From SZUA-318 sp964412015 (GTDB lineage: Bacteria > Gemmatimonadota > Gemmatimonadetes > Longimicrobiales > Gaopeijiaceae): a DNA stretch of 6,975 bases. Shown here piece by piece: positions 1 to 6,288 of the stretch. The stretch is taken from NCBI GenBank assembly GCA_964412015.1, contig CAYPMO010000068.1:1-6975 (forward strand), in the 5' to 3' direction. Made by a program: the position numbers and the translations under genes. The notes below the pieces were generated by a model. That model did no database searches and was not told where the DNA came from. It saw only the letters and a list, made by a program, of their open reading frames with translations. Positions within the stretch are counted from its first letter, which is position 1. Every line of letters begins with the position of its first letter.

Positions 1-103
1 GTGGCCATTCTCAATAATCCTCTTCCTTCGATCGCCCGACGTTGCGGAGAACGTTCATTTCCCGATGCGGCATTCGTTGTTTCGGTAGGGCGTCGCCGGT
101 TTG

Positions 104-115
104 CGAACATGTTCG
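104..115. repeat. Perfect 12-bp palindrome CGAACATGTTCG
   Basis: The two halves CGAACA and TGTTCG are exact reverse complements. A related 8-bp palindrome, GAACGTTC, lies at 49-56, and further GTTC copies lie at 130-133 and 149-152. It looks like a dimeric protein-binding site, either an operator or a recombinase arm site. It resembles the Gram-positive LexA box (CGAAC-N4-GTTCG) but has a 2-bp centre instead of 4, so I do not call it one. Confidence 0.5.
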
Positions 116-153
116 GGAAGAGATCTTTGGTTCTTCTTGAGATCTTCCGTTCG
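111..153. repeat. Bulged inverted repeat bounded by GTTCG direct repeats
   Basis: The left arm GGAAG-AG-ATCT (116-126) pairs with the right arm AGAT-CTTCC (140-148). This gives nine base pairs with a 2-nt bulge on one side and a 13-nt loop, which itself contains GTTCTTCTTG. GTTCG flanks the structure in direct orientation at 111-115 and 149-153, and the left copy is also the right half of the 104-115 palindrome. A folded, bulged hairpin near a tyrosine recombinase gene is the kind of structure used as an attachment site, but it lacks the paired integron core sites (RYYYAAC/GTTRRRY). Its role as an operator, transcript leader or attachment site is undecided. Confidence 0.4.
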
Positions 154-408
154 TGTAATGACCGCACCGCTGCTTATTGCCGTCCGGCCTGCGAGGGGGG
201 CGCGCAGGCTCGGCTGCCGCCGCGTGGGAGGGTAGGCGCCGCGGCGTGGGCAACCCTGGGTGCCCGACGGCCAGGGCCAATATGCAGCGCGGCCGAGGGA
301 AGTGCCACCTGAGCGGCGCTCCACCGCTCCACCACGATCGCACGGATCGCGCGCCTTCAGTCTCATCCCGCCATCGCTTCGTCCCGCCCGTTCCCCGAGC
401 GTGATCGC

Positions 409-1635
409 ATGGAGTTCTCCCCCAAGCGTGCCCCGACCTCCTCGCTCCCGGAGCCGCGCGGGGGCGGCGACGTGCGCGCCACGCTCTCCGACGGCGAGAT
501 CCACCTCCGGTTTCCCTACCGCCCCGAACTGGTAGCGAGGGTACGCGCGCTGCCAGGCCGGCATTGGGACCCGACGCTGCGAATTTGGCGCGTGCCCGAT
601 TCACCGGCGGCCCGCGAGGCCCTCCGTCGCTCGTTCGGGGTCGAGCCGGAGCCGCGTTCCGCGCTGCCTCGGCACCCGGCGCCTCGCCCACGTCAGCGGT
701 GGGAACCCCGGCACGGCGAGGACCGGAGGGGCGCAGCAGGACCCACCGAGCCCGCACCCGCTCCGGACGCCCGGCCGCCCGTCTCGCCGGCCCCCACGTC
801 CCATCAGCTCGTCCGCTTCGACGAGGAGATGCGCCTCCGCGGCTACGGCGCCCGCACGCGGAAGGCGTACCTGGGCCATGCGCGCCGATTCCTGCAGGAG
901 GCCGGGACCGGCACCGGCCTCGCCACCGATCTCCGCGAGCACATCCTCGGCAAGCTCCGCGCGGGCCAGATTTCCCGCTCCTACCACAGCCAGGTGATCA
1001 GCGCGCTCCGGCTCTTCTGCTCGACCGTGTTGGGACAGAGCCTGGAGGACCTTCCGCTGGAGCGGCCGCGTTCCGAGCGGCGCCTCCCGGTGGTCCTCAG
1101 CCCGGATGAGCTCCACCGGTTCCTCGCTGCGGTGAAGAACCCCAAGCATCTGGCGATCCTCGCCGTCGCGTACTCGGCCGGTCTCCGCGTCAGCGAGGTC
1201 GTGAGGCTACGTCCGGAGGACATCGACCGCGATCGCGGTCTCATCCAGGTCCGTGCCGGCAAGGGCCGCAAGGACCGCTGCACCCTCCTGTCCGCCACCG
1301 CCCTCGCGCTGGTCGATGCCTATCTCCAGGGGGCGCATCCGGGCCGTTGGCTGTTTCCCGGCGCGCTCCCCGGCCGGCACCTGAGCGCCCGGAGCGTCCA
1401 GAAGATCACGGCGGTCGCGCGCGAGCGGGCCGGCATCACCAAGCCCGTGACGCCGCACGTGCTCCGGCACAGCTTCGCCACCCATCTCCTCGAGAGCGGC
1501 ACCGACGTGCGCCTCATCCAAGAGCTCCTCGGGCACGCGAGCGTGCGCACCACCGAGATCTACACGCACGTGTCCCGACGCCAGCTCGGCCGGATACGGA
1601 GCCCGCTCGACGTTCCGCCGCCCGGCGAGATGTGA
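409..1635 (+). CDS. Tyrosine recombinase (XerC/XerD/phage-integrase family) with an unusual N-terminal module
   Basis: This 408-residue protein cuts and rejoins DNA through a 3'-phosphotyrosine intermediate. The catalytic domain (about 225-395) carries the full set: Arg260 in AGLRVSE, Lys285 in AGKGRKDR, His350 and Arg353 in HVLRH, His376 in LLGHAS and nucleophile Tyr385 in TTEIYTHVS. Residues 132-215 form the helical SAM-like core-binding domain (FDEEMRLRGY, ARTRKAYLGH). The Lys-to-HxxR spacing is 65 residues, as in XerD, with no integron-integrase insertion, so I do not call IntI. It is about 100 residues longer than XerC/D. The extra part has a folded-looking segment at about 31-78, with PELVARVRALPGRHWDP and a Trp-containing end (RIWRVPD) resembling HARP modules, followed by a Pro/Arg-rich linker (80-130). 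The start is the only ATG before these domains and its ribosome site is weak. The target site and mobility are unknown. Confidence 0.9.
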   Translation: MEFSPKRAPTSSLPEPRGGGDVRATLSDGEIHLRFPYRPELVARVRALPGRHWDPTLRIWRVPDSPAAREALRRSFGVEPEPRSALPRHPAPRPRQRWEPRHGEDRRGAAGPTEPAPAPDARPPVSPAPTSHQLVRFDEEMRLRGYGARTRKAYLGHARRFLQEAGTGTGLATDLREHILGKLRAGQISRSYHSQVISALRLFCSTVLGQSLEDLPLERPRSERRLPVVLSPDELHRFLAAVKNPKHLAILAVAYSAGLRVSEVVRLRPEDIDRDRGLIQVRAGKGRKDRCTLLSATALALVDAYLQGAHPGRWLFPGALPGRHLSARSVQKITAVARERAGITKPVTPHVLRHSFATHLLESGTDVRLIQELLGHASVRTTEIYTHVSRRQLGRIRSPLDVPPPGEM

Positions 1636-1636
1636 T

Positions 1637-1658
1637 CGGTTCGAGGACGTCCGAGCCG
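1637..1658. terminator. Candidate bidirectional hairpin between convergent genes
   Basis: CGGTTCG (1637-1643) pairs with CGAGCCG (1652-1658) over seven base pairs, one of them G-T, around an 8-nt loop. It sits in the 32-base gap between the recombinase stop and the stop of the convergent sensor kinase gene. There is no T-tract on either side, so its action as an intrinsic terminator is only suggested by position. Confidence 0.35.
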
Positions 1659-1667
1659 TCGTCCCCG

Positions 1668-3089
1668 TCAGCTCGCCTCCCCCCGCTCCCGCGCCGGCAG
1701 CTCGACCACCACGCGCGCCCCTCCCTCGGGCCGGTTCGCGACGCGGGCCGAGCCTCCGTGGGCCTCGGCCACCGCCTGCACGATCGCGAGCCCGAGCCCC
1801 GTCCCGCTCGCCGGGGTCCCGTGCGTGCGCGCGGGGTCCTCGCGCCAGAAGCGGTGGAACGCCCGCTCGGGCTCCCCGAATCCGGGCCCGCTGTCCGCGA
1901 CCTCCAGCGTGACGCCGTCCGCGCCCGCCGCGAGGGTGACCTCGACCGAGCCGCCCGGCGGCGTGAACGTGAGGGCGTTTTCCACCACGTTCCACGCGAC
2001 CTGGCCGAGCAGCCCGGCGTCGGCGACGGCCCACAGGTTCTCCGGCCAGCGGCGGACGAGCCGGACGCCCGCTCGGTCGGCCCGGGCCTTCAGGCGCTCG
2101 AGCACCCTCCCGACCGCGGAGCCCACGTCGCACGACTCGAGGCGCGGCTGGAGCGCTCCCGCGTCGGAGCGCGCGAGCACGAGGAGGTCCTCGCTGATCC
2201 GCGACAGCCGGACCACCTCCTCGAGCGTGCTGGCGAGCACCTGCCGGTATTCCTCGGGCGTGCGCTCCCGCCTTAACGCCAGCTCGAGCTCGCCCCGCAT
2301 CGCGGTCAGCGGCGAGCGCAGCTCGTGGCCGGCGTCGGCCGTGAACCGGCGCTGCGCGTCGAACGCCCCCTGGATGCGGGCGAGCATCGTGTTGAGGACG
2401 TCGACGAGCCGCCGGTACTCCTGGTGGTCGGCGTAGGCCTGGATGCGGCGGTCGAGGGAGCCTCCTCCGATCGCCTCCGCCTGGTCGATGACCTCGTGGA
2501 CGGGACGCATCGCCTTGCCGGCCAGCCACCACGAGCCCGCGAAGGTCCCCGCAGACAGGAGGACGGCGAGCAGCGCGAGGAACGCTCCGACCCGGAGGAG
2601 CAGGTCGTTCCTCGAAGCGAGCGACGCCGCCACCTGGAGGACGTGACGCTGGTGCAAGAGCCCGTGGCGCTCCAGGGGATAGTAGAGCGTCCGCATGGGG
2701 ACGCCTTCCCAGGCTACCCTCGTCCACACCAGCTCGCCGTCGCCGGCGCGCGCGAGGTGCTCGCGGTCCAGCGGGAGATCGCTCGTCATGTAGCGGCTTC
2801 GAAGCAGGCTGACTCCGTCGGCCTGCCACACCTGGGCATAGCGCACCACGTCCCGCAGGGATGCGGCCTCGTCGGGCGTGAGCTCCCACTCGTGGAAGCG
2901 CATCTCGCCGGAAGGAGCGTCCGTGAGCGAGGCCGCCTGGATCGAGGCGACGGCCAGGACCGAGGCGTCGATCTCGCGGTCGAGCGTCGCCCGCAGCGCC
3001 CAGAGCGTGACCGCGCCGATCGCGCCGAGTCCGAGCGCCATGGCGGCGGCGGCCCGGAGCGCGAGCTGGAATCGGAACGAGCGGTTCAC
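1668..3089 (-). CDS. Membrane sensor histidine kinase, heavy-metal (CusS/CopS) type
   Basis: This 473-residue kinase probably senses a metal or another envelope signal and phosphorylates the regulator encoded just upstream. It has TM1 at about 11-33, a roughly 130-residue periplasmic sensor (34-163), TM2 at about 164-190 and HAMP at about 192-245. The dimerisation domain has phospho-acceptor His255 (ADAGHELRSPL). The ATPase domain has Asn371 (N box), DSGPGFG (399-405), FHRFWRED (411-418) and GTGLGLAI (429-436). The GELELALRRERTPEEYR stretch after the His box resembles the CusS/CzcS/SilS family. I chose GTG at 3089 because the frame's only ATG before TM1 (3227) lies inside the regulator gene and would add a basic, non-domain leader. 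This leaves a 70-base gap after the regulator stop. Metal specificity cannot be read from the sequence. Confidence 0.9.
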   Translation of the reverse strand: MNRSFRFQLALRAAAAMALGLGAIGAVTLWALRATLDREIDASVLAVASIQAASLTDAPSGEMRFHEWELTPDEAASLRDVVRYAQVWQADGVSLLRSRYMTSDLPLDREHLARAGDGELVWTRVAWEGVPMRTLYYPLERHGLLHQRHVLQVAASLASRNDLLLRVGAFLALLAVLLSAGTFAGSWWLAGKAMRPVHEVIDQAEAIGGGSLDRRIQAYADHQEYRRLVDVLNTMLARIQGAFDAQRRFTADAGHELRSPLTAMRGELELALRRERTPEEYRQVLASTLEEVVRLSRISEDLLVLARSDAGALQPRLESCDVGSAVGRVLERLKARADRAGVRLVRRWPENLWAVADAGLLGQVAWNVVENALTFTPPGGSVEVTLAAGADGVTLEVADSGPGFGEPERAFHRFWREDPARTHGTPASGTGLGLAIVQAVAEAHGGSARVANRPEGGARVVVELPARERGEAS

Positions 3090-3159
3090 GCCGACGCCGC
3101 CCCACCAGGCCGACGCGCGCCGGCCCCGGCCGAACCGGACGCGCGCCCGGGTACCGGCC

Positions 3160-3840
3160 TCAAGCCGGCCCGCCCTTTCGGAGCACGTAGCCCACGCCCC
3201 GGACCGTGTGTACGAGGGGGTCGCCACCGGCCGCGCGCAGCTTCCTCCGGAGATGGCCGACGTGCACGTCCACCACGTTGCTCATGGGATCGAAGTGCAG
3301 GTCCCATACCTTCTCGAGCAGCTCGGTGCGCCGGACGACCCGCTCCTGATTCACGAGGAAGTAGTCCAAGAGCTGGAACTCCTTGGGCGTGAGATCGAGG
3401 CGCCGTCCGGCCCGGAGCGCGGCGTGCTTGGCGCGGTCGAGCTCGACGTCGTCGTAGAGCAGGCGGTCCATGCGGGCCGCTCCCCCACGGCGGAGCAGCG
3501 CGCGGATGCGCGCGAGCAGCTCGTCGAACCCGAAGGGCTTGGCGAGGTAGTCGTCGGCGCCGGCGTCGAGCCCCATCACCACGTCCTCCCGGGCGTCGCG
3601 GGCCGTGAGCATGAGCGCAGGCGTGGCCTTCTCTCGCGCGCGCAGCTCGCGGATGATCTCCAGGCCCGACATGCCGGGGAGCATCACGTCGAGGATGAGC
3701 AGGTCGTACTCGTACACGTGGGCCTTCATCAGCCCCGCGGGGCCGTCGTGGGCCACGTCCACGGCATACCCCTCCTCGCGGAGCCCCTTCTCCAGGAAGC
3801 TCGCGACCTTCTTGTCGTCCTCCACCACGAGGATGCGCAT
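3160..3840 (-). CDS. OmpR/PhoB-family response regulator (CusR/CopR-like)
   Basis: This 226-residue cytoplasmic DNA-binding regulator is the partner of the downstream kinase. The receiver domain (1-115) has the acidic pocket Asp8/Asp9, phospho-acceptor Asp51 (LLILDVMLPGMSGLE), switch Thr79 (LMLTARD) and Lys101 (YLAKPF). The C-terminal winged helix (about 128-223) has LTPKEFQLLDYFL, the recognition-helix segment SNVVDVHVGHLRRKL and the wing VHTVRGVGYVL. Full length matches the family norm. ATG at 3840 is preceded by GGAG about ten bases upstream. It is the first gene of a two-gene operon with the kinase and is divergent from the DUF411 lipoprotein gene. It likely binds the tandem repeats at 3984-4016 and may also control its own promoter. 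The CusR-like label rests on overall similarity and context. Confidence 0.92.
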   Translation of the reverse strand: MRILVVEDDKKVASFLEKGLREEGYAVDVAHDGPAGLMKAHVYEYDLLILDVMLPGMSGLEIIRELRAREKATPALMLTARDAREDVVMGLDAGADDYLAKPFGFDELLARIRALLRRGGAARMDRLLYDDVELDRAKHAALRAGRRLDLTPKEFQLLDYFLVNQERVVRRTELLEKVWDLHFDPMSNVVDVHVGHLRRKLRAAGGDPLVHTVRGVGYVLRKGGPA

Positions 3841-3972
3841 GACGTGACGACTCCGGGCCGCTGCTCGCGGCCGCTCTGGCGGAAGGCCGGCCCGCCCGGC
3901 CCGTTCTTGGCGTTCGACAACATAGCGCGGCGGCGCGGCGGACGAGGAATCCGGGACACACGGAGGCCGAAC

Positions 3973-4016
3973 ATGAAGGAATCTTCATCGTTCGTTCACC
4001 CGGACTTCAGCGACCG
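3973..4016. promoter_or_regulatory. Probable response-regulator operator: three 11-bp direct repeats plus palindrome
   Basis: TTCA occurs at 3984, 3995 and 4006, exactly 11 bp apart: TTCATCGTTCG, TTCACCCGGAC, TTCAGCGACCG. OmpR/PhoB-family regulators bind head-to-tail repeats with this one-turn period. The first copy also forms the right half of a perfect palindrome, ATGAAG-gaat-CTTCAT (3973-3988), adding an inverted fourth half-site. The array ends about 20 bases before the DUF411 start codon and lies 144 bases upstream of the divergent regulator gene, within the only intergenic region the two share. A -35-overlapping activator site for the lipoprotein gene is the simplest reading. No strong -10 hexamer can be identified in the bases that follow. 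Confidence 0.55.
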
Positions 4017-4036
4017 AGGGACACGCTCACCCTACG

Positions 4037-4510
4037 ATGACGCGCTCCCGACGGCCCTCCGGCCTCCTCCTGCTCCCGATCCTCCCCTGGCTCGTCGCCT
4101 GCGGGGCGGACGCCCGCCCGGCCGACGCTCCCCTCCCCACGGTGCTCGTCTACAAGACCGAGGGCTGCGGCTGCTGCAACGGGTGGGTCGAGCACCTCCG
4201 GGCCGCGGGCTTCACCGTGGACGCCCGCGACGTCACCGACCTCGCGTCCATCAAGCGCGACGCCGGCGTCCCGGCGGCGAACGCATCCTGTCACACGGCG
4301 CTCGTGGACGGCTACGTCGTCGAGGGCCACGTGCCGGCCGACCAGATCCGGCGGCTCCTCGCGGAGCGGCCCGAGGCGCTCGGAATCGCGGTGCCGGACA
4401 TGCCGGTGGGCTCACCCGGCATGGAGGGGCCCGATCCGCAGCCGTACGACGTGCTCACGTTCGACCGCCGGGGAGCCAACACGGTCTGGGCCACGGTCGA
4501 TCCCCGCTGA
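4037..4510 (+). CDS. DUF411 (CopG-like) metal-binding lipoprotein
   Basis: This 157-residue exported protein has a basic start (TRSRR), a hydrophobic helix and a lipobox LVAC with lipidation Cys22, followed by a short Ala/Pro/Asp linker. The DUF411 domain begins at about residue 35 with a thioredoxin-like strand (TVLVYKTEG). It carries the family Cys cluster C44-x-C46-C47 (GCGCCNGW) and the second motif S84-C85-H86-T87, then GYVVEGHVP and a conserved tail. Met122 and Met129 could add ligands. DUF411 proteins, including CopG of proteobacterial copper-resistance loci, are periplasmic copper-binding proteins. The role here, handling copper at the membrane surface, is inferred from the family and the adjacent CusRS-like pair. 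ATG at 4037 is the only possible start, because no ATG, GTG or TTG lies upstream before an in-frame stop at 3974. Its nearest SD-like GAGGG is 16 bases away, so translation may be leaderless or weak. Confidence 0.88.
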   Translation: MTRSRRPSGLLLLPILPWLVACGADARPADAPLPTVLVYKTEGCGCCNGWVEHLRAAGFTVDARDVTDLASIKRDAGVPAANASCHTALVDGYVVEGHVPADQIRRLLAERPEALGIAVPDMPVGSPGMEGPDPQPYDVLTFDRRGANTVWATVDPR

Positions 4511-4512
4511 CG

Positions 4513-4534
4513 CCGAGGCGGTCCGCCCGCTCGG
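4513..4534. terminator. Candidate hairpin between convergent genes
   Basis: CCGAG (4513-4517) and CTCGG (4530-4534) form the base of a GC-rich stem, with GGCG/CGCC able to pair inside it after small bulges. It fills most of the 36-base gap between the DUF411 stop and the stop of the convergent NarL-type regulator. No T-run follows on either strand. Confidence 0.35.
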
Positions 4535-4546
4535 ATTCCGCCCTGG

Positions 4547-5200
4547 TCACATCTCCTTCAGCAACCCCACCCTCAGCGCGAACCGCACCAGCTCGGAGCG
4601 GTGGTTCAGCCCGAGCTTGTCCATGATCCGCGAGCGGTACGTGTCCACGGTCTTGGGGCTGATGAAGAGCTTCTTGCCGATCTCGCGCGAGGAGTACCCC
4701 TCGGCGGTCAGCGCCAGGACCTCCTGCTCCCGTGTGGAGAGGTCGTGGAGACCGGCGGTGTCGTCGGACTCCGACGCCTTGTAGCGCTGGAGCAGGAGCG
4801 TGGTGGCCTTCGGGGGGAGGTAGACCTCCCCGCGGGCGACCACTTTGATGGCCTCGATCAGGTCGTTGTCCGCGCTGGTCTTCGTGAGGTACCCGCTCGC
4901 GCCGGCCTCGACCACGGGCACCAGGTACTCCTCCTCGGCGTGCACGGTGAGAACCAGGACCTTGGTGTCGAGCTCGAGCGCGGCGATGCGGCGGGTAGCC
5001 TCGAGGCCGTTCGAGCCGGGCATGGACAGATCCATGACCACCACGTCGGGCTTGAGCTCCCGCACGCGGTCCACGGCCTCGTCGCCCGTCGAGGCCTCGC
5101 CGACGACGAGCATCCGTCCCTCCGCTTCCAGGAGCGCCCGGATGCCCGCACGGAACATGGCATGGTCGTCTACCAGGAGGATCTTCGTTCCGTCAGGCAT
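4547..5200 (-). CDS. NarL/FixJ (LuxR-type HTH) response regulator
   Basis: This 217-residue regulator is the cognate output of the overlapping PAS kinase. The receiver domain (1-125) has Asp11/Asp12 (LLVDDHAMFRAG), phospho-acceptor Asp57 (VVVMDLSMPGSNGLE), Thr85 (VLVLTVHAEE) and Lys107 (GYLTKTS). The LuxR-type helix-turn-helix (about 152-212) shows LSTREQEVLAL, the turn GYSSREIGKKL and the recognition helix SPKTVDTYRSRIM. ATG at 5200 is chosen over an upstream in-frame ATG (5284) because the receiver starts immediately after it and a GGAGG lies 6 bases before it. The start overlaps the kinase stop by 8 bases (ATGCCTGA), which implies translational coupling. Targets are unknown. The divergent region at 6222-6437 is a reasonable candidate. 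Confidence 0.93.
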   Translation of the reverse strand: MPDGTKILLVDDHAMFRAGIRALLEAEGRMLVVGEASTGDEAVDRVRELKPDVVVMDLSMPGSNGLEATRRIAALELDTKVLVLTVHAEEEYLVPVVEAGASGYLTKTSADNDLIEAIKVVARGEVYLPPKATTLLLQRYKASESDDTAGLHDLSTREQEVLALTAEGYSSREIGKKLFISPKTVDTYRSRIMDKLGLNHRSELVRFALRVGLLKEM

Positions 5201-6221
5201 GCGGCGCCTCCACCGCGGTGATAGGTAATTCGATCCGGACGCGAGTCCCGGCTCCGGGGCCGCTGTCCACGGTGACCCGCCCACCCAGCATGACCGCCCG
5301 CTCCCGCATACCCACCAGCCCGAGACCCCCGCCGTCGGCGGAGGTCCGCCCCGGATCGAATCCGCGTCCGCGGTCCTCGATCACGGCGGTCACGCGGTCA
5401 TCCGTGGCCGTGATCGTGACGCGGGCCGCCCGCGCCCCGGAGTGCCGGAGCGCGTTGGAGAGGGATTCCTGGATGATCCGGTAGAGGCAGAGCTTCCCTT
5501 CGAGGTTGAGGAGGTTCTCCACCGGATCCATGTCCACGTCCACCTCGAAGCCCGCTCCCTCGCGAAGGCCGCGGAGGTGCGCCTGGAGCGCGGTGCGGAG
5601 CCCGACCTCCTCGAGCTCGGGCGGTCTCAGACCCCGGGCGATACGCTTGACGCCTTCGGCGGCTGCCAGAATCTGCTCGCGCAACTCCGAGAGCGCATGG
5701 GCACGCTTGGTATCGTCGCTCTCGAAGCTGAGAAGACGGACGCTCAGCATGAGCGTGGCGAGCCTCTGGGCGGTGTCGTCGTGCAACTCCCGGGCGATGC
5801 GCTGTCGCTCCTCCTCCACCGAGCGGAGGGCCCCCTCGGAGAAGTCCTGGATCCGCATGTACTCGGTGACGTCTCGCACCACGCAGATCACGCACTCGTG
5901 GTCGTCGTGGCGCCACGGGCTGAGGCTGATCTCGGCGGGAAACTCCGCGCCGTCCTTCCGGCGCCCCCGCAGATCGAGGCCGACCCCCATCGGGCGGGCG
6001 TGGGGATTTTTCCGATACCGCTGGCGGTGCTCCACGTGGGCCCGGCGGAAGCTCTCGGGAAGGAGCATCTCCACGGTCTCGCCCAGGATCTCCTCCCGGG
6101 CGTACCCGAACAGGGCCTCCACGGCCGGGTTCAGGTCCCGCACGACCCCCTCGGGATCCACGATCAGGATCCCGTCCGGGGCGGACTCGAAGACGGCCCT
6201 GTACTCCTCAGCGCTCAGCAC
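5193..6221 (-). CDS. Cytoplasmic PAS-domain histidine kinase, HisKA_3 (NarX-like) type
   Basis: This 342-residue kinase has no membrane segment, so the signal is probably cytoplasmic or membrane-proximal. The PAS domain covers about 1-120 (YRAVFESAPDGILIVDPEG, NPAVEALFGY, RKDGAEFPAEISLSP, VVRDVTEY). Its heme or flavin ligands cannot be assigned: there is no LOV-type NCRFL motif, and His residues in the 61-74 stretch are only a possibility. HisKA_3 follows with His147 in IARELHDDTAQRL, which contains the HDxxxQ kinase/phosphatase motif (Asp148, Gln152). The HATPase_c domain has Asn256 (QESLSNALRHSGA), EDRGRGFD (282-289) and GGLGLVGMRERA (298-309). It starts at GTG 6221, with AAGGAG 12 bases upstream, slightly far. 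It is the first gene of an operon with the NarL-type regulator, which it overlaps by 8 bases, and is divergent from a HAMP membrane protein gene. Confidence 0.93.
   Translation of the reverse strand: MLSAEEYRAVFESAPDGILIVDPEGVVRDLNPAVEALFGYAREEILGETVEMLLPESFRRAHVEHRQRYRKNPHARPMGVGLDLRGRRKDGAEFPAEISLSPWRHDDHECVICVVRDVTEYMRIQDFSEGALRSVEEERQRIARELHDDTAQRLATLMLSVRLLSFESDDTKRAHALSELREQILAAAEGVKRIARGLRPPELEEVGLRTALQAHLRGLREGAGFEVDVDMDPVENLLNLEGKLCLYRIIQESLSNALRHSGARAARVTITATDDRVTAVIEDRGRGFDPGRTSADGGGLGLVGMRERAVMLGGRVTVDSGPGAGTRVRIELPITAVEAPHA
5207..5211 (-). promoter_or_regulatory. Ribosome-binding site of the NarL-type regulator
   Basis: GGAGG on the minus strand lies six bases before the ATG at 5200 and inside the 3' end of the kinase gene. 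It decides the regulator start over the upstream in-frame ATG at 5284 and supports coupled translation of the pair. Confidence 0.7.
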
Positions 6222-6288
6222 GCCTGATCGTCGCTCCTTCTTCCCGGGGAGGAATCCCTTCCACGGTGGAGAAATGCCTCACAGTCCC

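Larger units (their letters stand above)
1..408. other. Non-coding leader region upstream of the recombinase gene
   Basis: No convincing gene is visible in these 408 bases. Open frames on both strands give Arg/Pro/Ala-rich translations without domain character, typical of chance frames in GC-rich DNA. Composition is split: positions 1-180 are about 52% G+C by hand count, and 181-240 are about 83%. The AT-richer part holds several GAAC/GTTC palindromes, listed separately. On the minus strand an ATG at 8-6 is preceded by a purine-rich AGGAAGAGG about ten bases away, so a divergent gene could begin there and leave the window, but only two codons are visible. The GC-rich part (181-408) contains only short stems such as GGGCA/TGCCC near 247-264, and I see no clear promoter for the recombinase. 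Confidence 0.6.

Noticed and set aside
104..115. LexA/SOS box
   Set aside because: CGAAC and GTTCG arms are present, but the centre is 2 bp rather than the 4 bp of the known box; the spacing is decisive for LexA dimers.
1..312. 103-codon plus-strand frame from position 1
   Set aside because: It spans the AT-richer island and the GC-rich stretch without a composition change suited to coding, has no ribosome site visible, and has no recognisable motifs.
11..757. 248-codon minus-strand frame over the leader and the start of the recombinase gene
   Set aside because: Biased composition, no motifs, overlaps the N-terminus of the recombinase; explained by GC bias.
409..1635. Integron integrase (IntI) with an upstream cassette array
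   Set aside because: The integron-specific insertion between the Lys and HxxR motifs is missing (spacing 65 residues), and no attC core pair (RYYYAAC/GTTRRRY) was found in 1-408.
1207..3105. 632-codon minus-strand frame opposite the recombinase and across the kinase gene
   Set aside because: The translation is Arg/Gly/Ala/Pro-rich without domains and lies in a different frame over the clearly coding kinase; it is a high-GC shadow.
3841..3972. Promoter hexamers for the OmpR-type regulator operon
   Set aside because: The minus strand contains TTGTCG and other weak matches, but none has an acceptable partner at 16-18 bp, so I did not annotate one.
2878..4626. 582-codon plus-strand frame antisense to the OmpR-type regulator and across the DUF411 gene
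   Set aside because: It crosses the intergenic operator region and the DUF411 gene out of frame, and its composition is low in complexity; no family features are visible.
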